From NCBI GenBank assembly GCA_035647615.1, contig DASRND010000036.1:248001-312000 (forward strand): 64,000 bases of DNA, in the 5' to 3' direction. Positions 27,901 to 37,047 of this stretch are shown piece by piece. Each line of letters starts with the position of its first letter. The stretch's first letter is position 1. This DNA is from Bacteroidales bacterium (lineage in GTDB: Bacteria; Bacteroidota; Bacteroidia; Bacteroidales; 4484-276). The notes beneath the pieces are model-generated. The model was not told the origin of the DNA and made no database searches. It was given only the letters and a program-made list of their open reading frames with translations. Made by a program: the position numbers and the translations under genes.

Positions 27901-30900
27901 CACAATACGCTGCTGTAATTTTCAACAACAGGGTTAGCGGTATAGGTGTCGGTTTCGCAAATTGTTGCATCCTCAACACCAGAAACTACACTGGCACCAA
28001 GCTGAATGGTAAGGTTCACAGTGCTGAAAGCAGACTCTGTGCAAGGAGGTTCGATAGCTAAAGCTTCAAGCTGAAGAGTTACAGTTGTGCCGTATTCGGT
28101 TACATCAGGAGTATAGGTAGGATTAAGAGCGGTAGGATCGTCGAAAGTACCCAATCCGCCTGTCCATTCCAGCGAGCTGTAGTTGGCAGCAGTAGCATCA
28201 GCAAAAGTATAAGTCGAACCTTCACAGATGTTTGCATCATCACCGGCAAAAACTTCAGGGCCAAGCTGAATAGTAAGGGTGAAGCATTCGGTAGCTGCAA
28301 CTGTGCAAGGATCAATTGGCTGAGCAGTCAGGCAAATCTCAACACTTCCTTCAAGGATATCTTCTGCACTTGGAGTGTAGCATGCCTCATCAAATGTTCC
28401 GGTGCCTGCGCTTGTCCACTCCAATGAGGAGTAATTTTCAGCAGTAGCTTCGAAACAATATGGAGCTGCTGTTTCACAAACCGTCATGTCTTCCATCGGT
28501 TCAATAACAGGTGAAAGCTGAATGGTAAGGGTCATACAGTCAGTAGCAGTGATTTGACAAGGTTCAACCGAGTAAACTTCGATACAAAGCTCAACACTTC
28601 CTTCAAGAATATCGGCTTCACTCGGCATGTATGTAGTTATAGGTGAAGTAGCATCTCCAAATGAGCCTGTCCCTTCAGTAGTCCACAATACGCCACTATA
28701 ATTAGCAACTTCAGGAGCGGTGGTAAATACATCAGTTTCGCAAATTGTTGCATCGGGTCCTGCATTAGCAGTCGGGGGTGGCAGAATCGTAAGATTCATG
28801 CAATCTTTGTATTCACCCAGGCATGCAGAGTTGTCGAAAGCCCAGAGGCACAATTCAACACTACCTGCAAGAATATCAGCTTCACTTGGTGTGTAAGTAG
28901 CATTCAGCAGATTAATGTCGTCAAATTCACCGGTTCCGTTAGTTGTCCATTCGACACCACCCGTAGCGTTTTCGACCCAAGCATCCAGCAACGTGTAAGT
29001 CTCGCCTGCACAGATAATGTCGTCATCACCAGCATTAGCCTCAGGCTGCTGAATAATGGTAAGTTTCATAATATCAACAGCGGGATACGTACATGGGCTC
29101 ATTGGGAAAGCAACCATAATCAGTTCAACATATCCTAATTCGATATCTTCAGGACCAGGAGTGTAAATCGGGTCTTCGATAAGCTGGTTGTTCCAGGTAC
29201 CGTCGCCTTCACCCATGAATGCGAAATCCCAGAATACACCGTCAGAATATTGGCTTGAACCATCCATCTGAGCTGTTTCACCTTCGCAAATCGACTGATC
29301 GGGACCAGCATTTGCAATCGGGAAGTACTGGATGTCCAGTGTCATGCAATCAATATCAGCAATAGTACAAGGATCTATCGGTTCGGCTGTGAGGCAAAGC
29401 TCTACTGAGCCATTTTCAATGTCGGTATCACCAATGGTATAGACAGCATTGAGCAAGGTAGCATCGTCAAAAGCACCGTCACCTACTGTTGTCCATAATT
29501 GGCCACTTGCATTGTCAACAACGCCAGCCAATTGATATTGTCCGCTAGTCCATGGAGGCAGACAGAGATGTTCGCAAACAACACCGTCGGGGCCAGCATT
29601 AGCAATCGGGTTCAACTGAATTCCAACCCAAACATCGGCAGTAAAATCTTCACAAGTTGAGCAGCCGATACCTGTTACGTGCAATTCAACAAAACCAGCT
29701 TCAAGGTCTTCCTCACCAGGTGTGTATTTAGTGTATTGAATAGTGGCATCATCAAATTCACCATCACCGTCGGTAGTCCATAAAATACCACATGCATTTT
29801 CGAGGAGATACTCTTCGGGGGTGTAGAATGAATCTTCACAAATCATGGCTTCTCCACCAATTTCAATATTTACAGGAGCCTGGAAGCACAAGATCAAGCT
29901 GTCCATAGCACCATCACCTAAACAAGGAGGATTGATCGGTGCTACGAGAATGTAAAGTTTGACACATCCTGTGACATAATCCAGCGGACTCGGATAGTAA
30001 ATTGGCTCGAGAATGTTTTCATTATTAAATTGTCCAACACCGTTGGTAGTAAACCATTGGATTGCAGCATAGTTATCTCCTACTACCAAGCCAGTAAAGT
30101 CGTAAAACTGTTCGTAACAAATAGTGTCACGCTCAGGAATAATATTTACAGTCGGCAGCAACTGAATATTGATCAGAATATCTGCAGAGGCAGATGCAAG
30201 GCAAGGCTCTACAGCTTCGGCGGTGAGGGTAATAATTACAGCTCCGTTGGCAATATCGCCAGAACCGGGAGTGTAAGTGGCATATAGGAAAGTGTCATCA
30301 TCAAATGTACCATCACCAGAGGTAGTCCAAAGCAGACCGGAGTAATTTGTAATGGAGGCAATAGAAGTGTAGGTGGCATCTTCACAAATAGTAACTTCAT
30401 CATCACCAATTTCAATAACAGGAAGAGGCTGAATGGTGAGAGCCATGGTGTCCATAGCGGGTACCGAGCAGGGATCGCAGGGAGCACCTATTAATATAAG
30501 GTGTACTGTTCCGCTGACGAAATCCTGGAATGAAGGCTGATAAGTTGGATTTACGATTGTTTCATCACTAAATGTTCCGGAACCATCAAAGGTAACCCAT
30601 TGCAGGCCACAAGTGTGCTCTTCAAAAGCATCATCGAGATACACGAGCTCACCTTCACAAACGGTCTGGTCAGGTCCTGCGTAAACCACAGGAGCTTTTT
30701 CGAAACAAACCACGACTTTGTCGAGTTCGTACAATTCGCAAGGCTCAAGCGGATATCCAATTAGTACCAGGGTAACGCAATCTTCAATATCATTAGGGCC
30801 AGGATAGTAAGTGGTAGTCAGATCCTGCGGGCAGCAGAAGAAACCGTCGCCGGTAGTAGCCCACATATGATCGGATACACAATCTACTATGCCGGTTAGC

Positions 30901-33083
30901 TCCGGGTTTTCAGTTTCACAAACGAGCATATCTGGACCTGCGTCAACGTAGGGTGCGCACAATATGGTGAGTTGCATCGAACCTTCGCCAAAACCGGTGC
31001 AAGGATCAATAGCTCCAGCGGTGAGGGTAAGGGTGATTTCAGTATCGGAATCAGCCGGAACAGCCACGTAAGTAGCGTTGAGCATCGTAGAATCCTCAAA
31101 ATGACCTTCACCGGTATGTGTCCACATGTATGGACCATCTGAATTTGTAACAGTAGGACTGGTAGTATAAGTTTCGTTGGAACATATGGTGTCATCCTTT
31201 TCGAAAACAACTACGGGCATCAATGCAAAGCAAAGCAACATCATATCTTCGTCAGAACCTATACAAGGATCAATGGCCTCAGCAGCAACCCATAATTCGG
31301 TGCATTCACCTGTTTCAGCAAAATTCAAAATATCAAGTGGGCTGGGATAATAAATGGGTTCCAAAACGTTTTCGTCGGAGTAATTACCTAAACCATTGGT
31401 AGTGTACCATTGGAGTGATTCGTAATTGGCACCTTCAACCAGATCGGTAAAGTCCATAAAATCACCTTCACAAATTGTGTAGGTCTCTGGAATAATGTTG
31501 ATGCTTGGTGCAGCCTGAACCGTAAGAGTCGTGCTTGAGCTAACCGGACCACAAGTCACATCGGTTTCAGCGGTAACGGTAAAGTTGATAACACCACCCA
31601 ACAGATCATCACCACCATAGAAATAGGTTGGATGTTCCACGGTAGCATCAGCAAAGTAGCCACCACCATCAGTTGTCCAAAGGATAGTATTATTAATAGC
31701 GTACATTACCGGACCCAGAGATGGATTGTCGTCAAATTCGACACTTGCTCCATCGAAGGTAAAGCTTGTTACAGCAGGATCAATGCAGAAGCCATAAGGA
31801 TCACCTGCATCAACAACCGGAGGACGTACATAATAAAGGTTTGCAATACCATCAGCATCACCAATAGCAGGAGGGAGCGCGGTAAGAGTCAATAAAAGTT
31901 GGTTAGGTTCACCATTTACATCGAAAGAACCAACATCAGGTACACCGGAAAAAAAGACAGGTTCCAGTACATTCTCATTAGGTTCAAAATAACCACCTGC
32001 TGAGTTGATAGCTGTCCATTGAATTACGTCGGGATCATAATTTGTAGCAGTTATTAAGCCATCAAAATCAAACGGGTCAGCTACTCCATCATGAACACAT
32101 GTAAATATAATTTCGGGCATATCCAGTGTAACCATTTCAACAAATGTAATGGTTGCATCATCTGATACAGCTCCACATGCCAGCGAAACGCCACTTAAGG
32201 TTAATGTAACACTTCCGCTGTTAATATCAGCAAGGCTGGGGGTGTAGGTAGCATTGAGTAAATTGACATTATCGAAAGTACCGGTTCCATTGGTGACCCA
32301 GCTATATCCGATCACATCAGGAGAAGCCGTAGCCAAATTCAGTACGATAGGATCGGGATCTTCACCGCCATTATAGTTACCAGCAAAAACGCCACTAAAA
32401 GTGACGGTTATTTCCGATTCAGCCTCATATGGGCTGTCTGTAGCTGAAGCCTTAACGATAAAAGTAGTAGTTTCGGTTACGGGCCAAACCAACTCCTGGG
32501 TATAGCCAATCGGGGTAGTTCCAATGAACCATTCCCAGATAAGATCTTTAACCGGCTGTGTATAGGTATCCGCAAAGAGCGTAACATCACCGGGACCGTC
32601 GCATAACAAAATGGGATAGGCATGAGCCTGAACACCAAATGTGTTTTCGAAGCTTTCAAGTACTGAAGCTCCTTCGTTCCATACATTACCACCTAATTCG
32701 AAGATAGGGATAACGATACGTTCTACACTGGCATCAGTGTCGTACCAGCGCCAGTAAAAAGGTTCTCCGTCAGAGAAACCCGGAAGAGGGGGGGTGATTA
32801 GCGGGAATTCCCCGTAGGCAGCAAAGTTGTTGTCTGCCCCTGCGCCTATCTCCACATATCCACCACAAACCAGCCCATCACCGTGATCGTAAAAGACGCC
32901 AATGAAATCGCCATCTTGTACACTGTAAACTTCGAGGGATAGATTTAGTCCATCGGGGATAATGATAACATGAGTTAACGGAGTTTCCGTTACCTCCCAT
33001 CCTGCAGGTTGTGTCATAGCCAGAAAAGGCAGCAGCAGCAACGAGGCAAGTAGAAATTTTAATTTGTAAACTTTTAAATACAT
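24909..33083 (-). CDS. Giant T9SS-exported repeat protein, 2724 aa, about 23 Ig/PKD-like repeats
   Basis: Signal peptide MYLKVYKLKFLLASLLLLPF ending at AMTQ; ATG at 33083 is fixed by an AGGAGG site. Residues ~25-150 are the shared N-terminal module (DGDFIGVFYDHGDGLVCGGY) and ~150-229 a linker Ig-like domain. Residues ~230-2319 hold about 23 repeats (hand count) of 85-105 residues. A typical unit runs ANAGPDATICETDVF, then NYSGVLWTTEGTGSF, YMPSEADILEGSVELCIE, EPCQITATDCMTLTIQ. Most units carry one Cys early (ICE) and one late (PC). Then follow an ISSYV-type module, a copy of the N-terminal-type module (ADDVLGAFDQNDECVGATT) and a sorting domain (SINVYPNPANEVINIAS to VITKPIAVQ). A very long acidic surface fibre is the likely form. 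Ligand unknown. Confidence 0.87.
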   Translation of the reverse strand: MYLKVYKLKFLLASLLLLPFLAMTQPAGWEVTETPLTHVIIIPDGLNLSLEVYSVQDGDFIGVFYDHGDGLVCGGYVEIGAGADNNFAAYGEFPLITPPLPGFSDGEPFYWRWYDTDASVERIVIPIFELGGNVWNEGASVLESFENTFGVQAHAYPILLCDGPGDVTLFADTYTQPVKDLIWEWFIGTTPIGYTQELVWPVTETTTFIVKASATDSPYEAESEITVTFSGVFAGNYNGGEDPDPIVLNLATASPDVIGYSWVTNGTGTFDNVNLLNATYTPSLADINSGSVTLTLSGVSLACGAVSDDATITFVEMVTLDMPEIIFTCVHDGVADPFDFDGLITATNYDPDVIQWTAINSAGGYFEPNENVLEPVFFSGVPDVGSFDVNGEPNQLLLTLTALPPAIGDADGIANLYYVRPPVVDAGDPYGFCIDPAVTSFTFDGASVEFDDNPSLGPVMYAINNTILWTTDGGGYFADATVEHPTYFYGGDDLLGGVINFTVTAETDVTCGPVSSSTTLTVQAAPSINIIPETYTICEGDFMDFTDLVEGANYESLQWYTTNGLGNYSDENVLEPIYYPSPLDILNFAETGECTELWVAAEAIDPCIGSDEDMMLLCFALMPVVVFEKDDTICSNETYTTSPTVTNSDGPYMWTHTGEGHFEDSTMLNATYVAVPADSDTEITLTLTAGAIDPCTGFGEGSMQLTILCAPYVDAGPDMLVCETENPELTGIVDCVSDHMWATTGDGFFCCPQDLTTTYYPGPNDIEDCVTLVLIGYPLEPCELYELDKVVVCFEKAPVVYAGPDQTVCEGELVYLDDAFEEHTCGLQWVTFDGSGTFSDETIVNPTYQPSFQDFVSGTVHLILIGAPCDPCSVPAMDTMALTIQPLPVIEIGDDEVTICEDATYTSIASITNYSGLLWTTSGDGTFDDDTFLYATYTPGSGDIANGAVIITLTAEAVEPCLASASADILINIQLLPTVNIIPERDTICYEQFYDFTGLVVGDNYAAIQWFTTNGVGQFNNENILEPIYYPSPLDYVTGCVKLYILVAPINPPCLGDGAMDSLILCFQAPVNIEIGGEAMICEDSFYTPEEYLLENACGILWTTDGDGEFDDATIQYTKYTPGEEDLEAGFVELHVTGIGCSTCEDFTADVWVGIQLNPIANAGPDGVVCEHLCLPPWTSGQYQLAGVVDNASGQLWTTVGDGAFDDATLLNAVYTIGDTDIENGSVELCLTAEPIDPCTIADIDCMTLDIQYFPIANAGPDQSICEGETAQMDGSSQYSDGVFWDFAFMGEGDGTWNNQLIEDPIYTPGPEDIELGYVELIMVAFPMSPCTYPAVDIMKLTIIQQPEANAGDDDIICAGETYTLLDAWVENATGGVEWTTNGTGEFDDINLLNATYTPSEADILAGSVELCLWAFDNSACLGEYKDCMNLTILPPPTANAGPDATICETDVFTTAPEVANYSGVLWTTEGTGSFGDATSPITTYMPSEADILEGSVELCIEVYSVEPCQITATDCMTLTIQLSPVIEPMEDMTVCETAAPYCFEATAENYSSLEWTSAGTGTFDEACYTPSAEDILEGSVEICLTAQPIDPCTVAATECFTLTIQLGPEVFAGDDANICEGSTYTFADATAANYSSLEWTGGLGTFDDPTALNPTYTPDVTEYGTTVTLQLEALAIEPPCTESAFSTVNLTIQLGASVVSGVEDATICETDTYTANPVVENYSSVLWTTTGTGLFDDATLLTATYTPSASDIEEGSVVLCIKAFSVEPCLYADSACMTLTIQLSPVVEPMEDATICESDVLSIVAVASNYSSLLWTTDGDGEFNFIDVEDVEYTPGAEDILAGSVELCLTAQPIDPCTVAATECLNLTINLGPAVYAGADATICEEAYTFADATAERYSSLLWTVAGQGTFDDATMLNTTYTSAEGEFGEIMFVLTAQAIAPCEMPVSDTVYVTIQQGPVVDAGADAAICQGNDYQLNGSSEYVSSVLWSGGTGTFDDATQLNATYTPGVGEIGAVNLTLTGIAILPCTGEVTDVMVLTIQGLPIVNAGEDQTVCETEETIDVEGEALYATTILWTTNGAGFFDDENSLETAYNVSELDISQETITLYLTADQQYPCQGTVTDSIIITFELSPQITGLVNASICEGDGEYQFTGVEVAHQSSILWTTDGNGTFSDATILNPIYYLGAADGDEVILTLTAQPTGICEAVSMSMTLTIVADPTIELAPEMELTCADYDFDLEQWLPIDLEPIVANASSVLWETSGDGFFTDATSALTQYNIGSMVDKWNGSVTLTLTAHGDDNCGVVAEASITILIPQQIINIPAGTTWRGISSYVDKSTTSVPDVMQPVVVVPGSQSLVIMVNTAGKHYWPVPVPPINQLGLWQPIGYKAKFKAEGCLPIYGDVPYDTVAHNFAVSGSFSYVPCLTNYPVLITDLFVGHFDPVLKVSDEILLIYSWDEAALWIPAEPFASPLQFIKPGNAYLLVNKPGANYSVTFPDFDFNASIVANAVVPPAATDNGAPWNIAVNTSQPHFILFADEVIGKMQADDVLGAFDQNDECVGATTINTREAIIKLLAMGDDPMTDVIDGYLDGENMMFKLYRSSTGETFDVTFMYDANYPSYNNKFETYGVSRVVDMTMTLTTLDELVVDRSINVYPNPANEVINIASDYDMRSVTLVNYVGQTVFSQVVEGNDFQINVSTFVKGMYFVRIETTQGNVITKPIAVQ
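26127..32396 (-). repeat. Array of about 23 Ig/PKD-like coding repeats
   Basis: Coding repeats of about 255-315 bp in the 2724-aa gene. The most alike are in the second half; units 14 and 17, and 15 and 18, pair best (shared ENYSSxLWTT, AQPIDPCTVAATEC, TLTIQLSPV). The first four units are the most diverged. Confidence 0.85.
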
Positions 33084-33088
33084 GTAAT

Positions 33089-33100
33089 CCTCCTTTTTTA
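33089..33100 (-). promoter_or_regulatory. Strong Shine-Dalgarno site of the 2724-aa gene
   Basis: TTAAAAAAGGAGGATTAC directly precedes ATG 33083. Eight bases (AAAGGAGG) match the standard anti-Shine-Dalgarno sequence. The same string precedes the 1947-aa gene. Confidence 0.85.
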
Positions 33101-33170
33101 AGGTTTAATGAAGAAAATTGAATTGATTATTAAATTCTATAATAATTAAAATGATACTAAATTCACGAAA

Positions 33171-33178
33171 CAAATATA
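33171..33178 (-). promoter_or_regulatory. Promoter -7 element of the 2724-aa gene
   Basis: TATATTTG followed by TTTCG on the minus strand; exact TAnnTTTG match, giving a leader of about 80 nt. The rest of the 33101-33650 gap is AT-rich and I see no gene or other clear element in it. Confidence 0.55.
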
Positions 33179-33650
33179 CTATAAAACGCAGACTACACAT
33201 GCAGCCACCTTTTTTTTATCCGTTTTAAATAATCTTAACAAAAAAGCAAAGGTAGACATTAAACAGTAATTCAAGTTGAGTTTTGGACGACAAACATAAT
33301 CAAAAGCGCACCAAGCGCAGTTACTTTAAGGTTTTTTAATATTTTGTACCTAACACCGCCCGCTAAAAAAAAGCTTCTGATTAAATAGTTGTACGAATTT
33401 TAAGGTGACCTTTGTGCAATTTATCTTTCCCCAACTACCTTTTCATTCCCACATCTTATCAAATTGCAACGAACCAAAAATAGCATAATTTAAAAAAAAG
33501 AAAAATTCTAATAAGAACGCTTTTAAAGCTAATAATAGCAGGAATGGACAAACACCATTACCCATCGACTCATCCGGGTTTATAGACGCTCTGACGAAGT
33601 CGTTTTTCTGCCATTGGAACGAAAAATCTGCATTTGGGCTACAGGCAAAC

Positions 33651-33684
33651 AAAAAAGCAGACTGCAAAAACAGTCTGCTTTTTT
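33651..33684 (-). terminator. Terminator after rplT, symmetric
   Basis: Perfect 14-bp arms AAAAAAGCAGACTG (33651-33664) and CAGTCTGCTTTTTT (33671-33684) around CAAAAA. The flanking A and T runs would work in both directions; it serves the thrS-infC-rpmI-rplT operon. Confidence 0.92.
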
Positions 33685-33707
33685 ATTGTCGTTAATAATA
33701 TTTCGAT

Positions 33708-34055
33708 TTAATCTTTCACGGCATCCACCACAGCTTTGAAGGCGTCGGGATGGTTCATGGCCAGGTCGGCCAGAACTTTGCGGTTGAGCGTGATCTGATT
33801 TTTATTCAATCGGTCCATGAATACCGAGTACGACATTCCATGCTGCCGCACGCCGGCATTGATACGCTGAATCCAGAGTGCTCTGAAATTCCTTTTTTTC
33901 TTGCGGCGGTCTCTGTAAGAATATTGAGCGCCTTTTTCGTAGGCGTTCTTAGCTACGGTCCACACATTTTTGCGGCGCCCAAATTGTCCTTTAACTCTTT
34001 TGAGGATCTTTTTGCGGCGAGCCCGCGATGCTACTGCATTTACTGATCTTGGCAT
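33708..34055 (-). CDS. rplT: 50S ribosomal protein L20
   Basis: 115 residues, standard length. It starts [20 protein letters not shown] and contains [20 protein letters not shown] and [20 protein letters not shown], typical of bL20, an early 50S assembly protein that binds 23S rRNA. It is last in the classic thrS-infC-rpmI-rplT order and closes with a strong terminator. Confidence 0.98.
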   Translation of the reverse strand: MPRSVNAVASRARRKKILKRVKGQFGRRKNVWTVAKNAYEKGAQYSYRDRRKKKRNFRALWIQRINAGVRQHGMSYSVFMDRLNKNQITLNRKVLADLAMNHPDAFKAVVDAVKD

Positions 34056-34134
34056 TTGTTTTACTGTTTTATTACGTTAGCGCCCCGCTCCCCGGGAACT
34101 TTTCCGCTAAGCGCAAGTGAATAATTAATAATTG

Positions 34135-34329
34135 CTACTTCGAAAGCATACTTTTTACATTCTTTACGTCGGCGCTGTCAACCATGGCGAAGTAACCCAG
34201 GTTACGTTTGCGCTTTTTCGACTTCTTGGTCAAAATGTGACTTTTGTATGCATGTCTGCGTTTAATCTTTCCAGTACCAGTAAAGGTGAACCTTTTTTTG
34301 GCACTGGACTTCGTTTTCATCTTCGGCAT
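34135..34329 (-). CDS. rpmI: 50S ribosomal protein L35
   Basis: 64 residues, [20 protein letters not shown] with the basic [20 protein letters not shown] core of bL35. It lies between infC and rplT with gaps of 51 and 79 bp. No Shine-Dalgarno sequence is visible. Confidence 0.98.
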   Translation of the reverse strand: MPKMKTKSSAKKRFTFTGTGKIKRRHAYKSHILTKKSKKRKRNLGYFAMVDSADVKNVKSMLSK

Positions 34330-34380
34330 TACTAAAAGTGTTTTTTAAAATGAATAAATGAGAATTCTAATTATAGTCTA

Positions 34381-34941
34381 TTATTTCTTGGGTGCAATAA
34401 TCATAATCATGCGCTTGCCTTCGAGCTTGGGCATCCTTTCTACCTTACCCACCTCTTCGAGTTCCTGAGCAAATTTCAACAGAATGATTTCTCCTTTGTC
34501 TTTATAAACAATGGTGCGTCCTTTAAAAAAGACATCTACTTTTACTTTTGCTCCTTCTTCGAGGAATTTCCTGGCATGATTCAGCTTAAAATTAAAGTCG
34601 TGTTCGTCGGTATTGGGTCCCAGGCGAATTTCTTTCACTACCACCCTTACCGTTTTGGCTTTAATTTCTTTTTGTTTTTTCTTTTGATCGTACAGGAATT
34701 TCTTGTAATCAATCACCCGGCAAACCGGTGGAGTGGCCGTAGGGGAAATCTCCACAAGATCGAGCCCCAGCTTTTCGGCAATTTCCAATGCATCTTTAAT
34801 ATTATAAATGTCCTGTTCTACATTATCACCAACCACCCGCACGACGGGTGCTTTTATGAGCAGATTGATCTTGTGTGGATTTTCGACTTGCCTGCGCACA
34901 GGCCTTCTTCCCGAAAATCGCTTTTTAAATGGTGTCGCTAT
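34381..34941 (-). CDS. infC: Translation initiation factor IF-3, apparent ATA start
   Basis: IF-3 keeps ribosomal subunits apart and checks the initiator codon. The N-domain (HKINLLIKAPVVRVVGDNV, LGLDLVEISPTATPPVCRVI) and C-domain (EIRLGPNTDEHDFNFKLNHA, VDVFFKGR) are complete. There is no ATG: an in-frame stop lies just upstream (34945-34947) and the first GTG (34899) would remove the basic N-terminal ATPFKKRFSGRRP stretch. The codon ATA at 34939-34941, preceded by AGGAG (34950-34954), gives 186 residues and fits best. infC is the textbook gene with a non-canonical start (AUU in E. coli), used for autoregulation by IF-3. Confidence 0.9.
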   Translation of the reverse strand: MATPFKKRFSGRRPVRRQVENPHKINLLIKAPVVRVVGDNVEQDIYNIKDALEIAEKLGLDLVEISPTATPPVCRVIDYKKFLYDQKKKQKEIKAKTVRVVVKEIRLGPNTDEHDFNFKLNHARKFLEEGAKVKVDVFFKGRTIVYKDKGEIILLKFAQELEEVGKVERMPKLEGKRMIMIIAPKK

Positions 34942-35011
34942 AACCTATTCTCCTATTTTTAATTTATAATTTGTCGGATAAATGAACATGCATGAGTTTC
35001 CTTATCCGACA

Positions 35012-36955
35012 TTAATTTTTATTTGAAACTAATTTTTCGACTTCATCACGAATTAATTCTGCAAAACCATCCACTGAGAATGCACCCATGTCGCCTTCGC
35101 CCTGCTTTCTTACCGATACGGTTCCGTCCGTTTCTTCTTTTTCGCCCACGATGAGCATAAAAGGAATTCGCTGCATTTCGGCATCCCTGATTTTCTTTCC
35201 GGTTTTCTCGCTGCGGGTGTCTATCTCGACGCGGACATCAGAATAATGCAGCAAAGATAAAACTTTTTCTGCGTACGCCTGGTATTTTTCGCTGATAGGC
35301 AATATGATAGCCTGAACCGGAGCCAGCCAAAGTGGAAACTTACCGGCACAGTGCTCGATGAGTACGGCCACAAAACGCTCCATTGAACCAAAAGGCGCAC
35401 GATGGATCATCACTGGACGATGTTTCTCGTTGTCGCTGCCAATGTACTCAAGCTCGAAACGATCGGGCAAGTTATAATCCACCTGAATGGTGCCCAGTTG
35501 CCAGCTTCGCCCCAAAGCATCTTTTACCATAAAATCCATCTTGGGACCATAAAAAGCAGCTTCGCCATAGGCTACCACTGTTTCCAGTCCTGTCTCCTCT
35601 GCAACTTCCAGGATAGCTTTCTCGGCTTTTTCCCAATTCTCGTCGGTGCCAATATATTTTTCTCTGTTTTCGGGGTCGCGCAGTGAAATCTGAGTTACAA
35701 AATTATCAAAGTCGAGGGCCTTGAAGATTTTCATCACAATTGCCATCACGGCTTTAAACTCATCTTTCACCTGGTCGGGAGTGCAGAAAATATGGGCGTC
35801 GTCCTGGGTAAACCCACGCACGCGGGTAAGACCGTGCAGCTCGCCGCTTTGCTCGTAGCGATAAACGGTTCCAAACTCGGCGTAGCGAATTGGCAGGTCT
35901 TTGTATGAATGGGGTTTATATTTATAAATCTCGCAGTGATGTGGACAATTCATTGGTTTCAGAAAAAACTCCTCGCCTTCTACCGGCGTAGTGATGGGGC
36001 GAAATGACTCCTGGCCATATTTCTGAAAATGCCCGGAGGTTTTGTAAAGCTCCACGTTTCCGATGTGCGGGGTAATCACAGGCTGGTAGCCGGCTTCTTT
36101 CTGAACTTTTTTCAGAAACGTTTCCAAACGTTCGCGCAACTCGGCACCCTTGGGCAGCCAAAGCGGCAATCCCAACCCTACTTTTTGTGAAAAAGTAAAT
36201 ATCTCGAGTTCTTTGCCTAATCGGCGATGATCGCGTTTTTTGGCTTCTTCAAGCAGATGCAGATAATCTTCGAGCTCTTTGTTTTTGGGAAAAGTAATTC
36301 CGTAAATACGTGTGAGCTGCTTGCGCTTTTCGTCGCCACGCCAGTAAGCACCGGCTATGCTGGTAAGTTTAATAGCTTTAATCTGGCTGGTGTCGGGAAC
36401 ATGAGGGCCGCGACAGAGATCAACAAAGCCGCCTGACTCGTAAAAAGTAATTGTGCCGTCTTCCAGTTCATTTATCAGCTCCAGTTTATATTCGTCACCT
36501 TTTTTATTAAAATAATCAAGGGCTTCCTGTTTGGAAACTTCGCGCCGGCTGAAGGTTTGTTTTTGCTTTGCCAGCTCTTTCATCCTGGCTTCGATGCGCG
36601 GAAGGTCAGCGTCGGTAATTACATGGTCGCCGGTATCGACATCATAATAAAAGCCATTTTCGATATCAGGACCGATGCCAAATTTAGCACCCGGATAAAG
36701 CGCTTCGATAGCCTCAGCCATCAGGTGTGCCGACGAATGCCACATGGTGGATTTACCTTCTTTATCGTTCCATGTGAGCAGTTGCACATGGGCGTCGTGG
36801 TCGATGGGGCGGGTGGCATCCCACACCTCTCCGTCGACTTTGGCTGAAAGCACATTGCGGGCAAGTCCTTCACTGATGCTTGATGCTATTTCCAGTCCGG
36901 TAACTCCCGCTTCATACTTCCTGATACTATTATCCGGTAACGTTATCTTAATCAT
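35012..36955 (-). CDS. thrS: Threonyl-tRNA synthetase
   Basis: Class II synthetase of 647 residues. The N-terminal TGS domain ([20 protein letters not shown]) and editing domain with the zinc-like HxxxH of [10 protein letters not shown] (SxxH near residue 75) come first. The catalytic core carries [11 protein letters not shown] (Cys/His zinc site), the motif 2 segment [26 protein letters not shown] (shown here in part as [10 protein letters not shown] and [11 protein letters not shown]) and motif 3 [11 protein letters not shown]. The anticodon-binding domain follows ([17 protein letters not shown]). First gene of the thrS-infC-rpmI-rplT operon. Confidence 0.97.
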   Translation of the reverse strand: MIKITLPDNSIRKYEAGVTGLEIASSISEGLARNVLSAKVDGEVWDATRPIDHDAHVQLLTWNDKEGKSTMWHSSAHLMAEAIEALYPGAKFGIGPDIENGFYYDVDTGDHVITDADLPRIEARMKELAKQKQTFSRREVSKQEALDYFNKKGDEYKLELINELEDGTITFYESGGFVDLCRGPHVPDTSQIKAIKLTSIAGAYWRGDEKRKQLTRIYGITFPKNKELEDYLHLLEEAKKRDHRRLGKELEIFTFSQKVGLGLPLWLPKGAELRERLETFLKKVQKEAGYQPVITPHIGNVELYKTSGHFQKYGQESFRPITTPVEGEEFFLKPMNCPHHCEIYKYKPHSYKDLPIRYAEFGTVYRYEQSGELHGLTRVRGFTQDDAHIFCTPDQVKDEFKAVMAIVMKIFKALDFDNFVTQISLRDPENREKYIGTDENWEKAEKAILEVAEETGLETVVAYGEAAFYGPKMDFMVKDALGRSWQLGTIQVDYNLPDRFELEYIGSDNEKHRPVMIHRAPFGSMERFVAVLIEHCAGKFPLWLAPVQAIILPISEKYQAYAEKVLSLLHYSDVRVEIDTRSEKTGKKIRDAEMQRIPFMLIVGEKEETDGTVSVRKQGEGDMGAFSVDGFAELIRDEVEKLVSNKN

Positions 36956-36986
36956 ACAAATAATTCGGTTTTTCTAAAATTGGCGG

Positions 36987-36994
36987 CAAAGTTA
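36987..36994 (-). promoter_or_regulatory. Promoter -7 element of the thrS operon
   Basis: TAACTTTG followed by CCGCC on the minus strand, an exact TAnnTTTG match 31 bp before ATG 36955. A TTTC 18 bp upstream may stand in for the -33 box. Confidence 0.6.
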
Positions 36995-37047
36995 ATCATT
37001 TGAAATTACGTAGAAATATTGTTTTCCGAAAATATCTTAATTGTCAA

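Noticed and set aside
33443-33667. 74-codon frame in the gap between the 2724-aa gene and rplT
   Set aside because: It begins inside the rplT terminator hairpin, has no ribosome-binding site and shows low-complexity AT-driven sequence.
36956-37047. T-box or other riboswitch upstream of thrS
   Set aside because: A promoter element lies 31 bp from the start codon, leaving too short a leader for a T-box, and no T-box sequence is visible.
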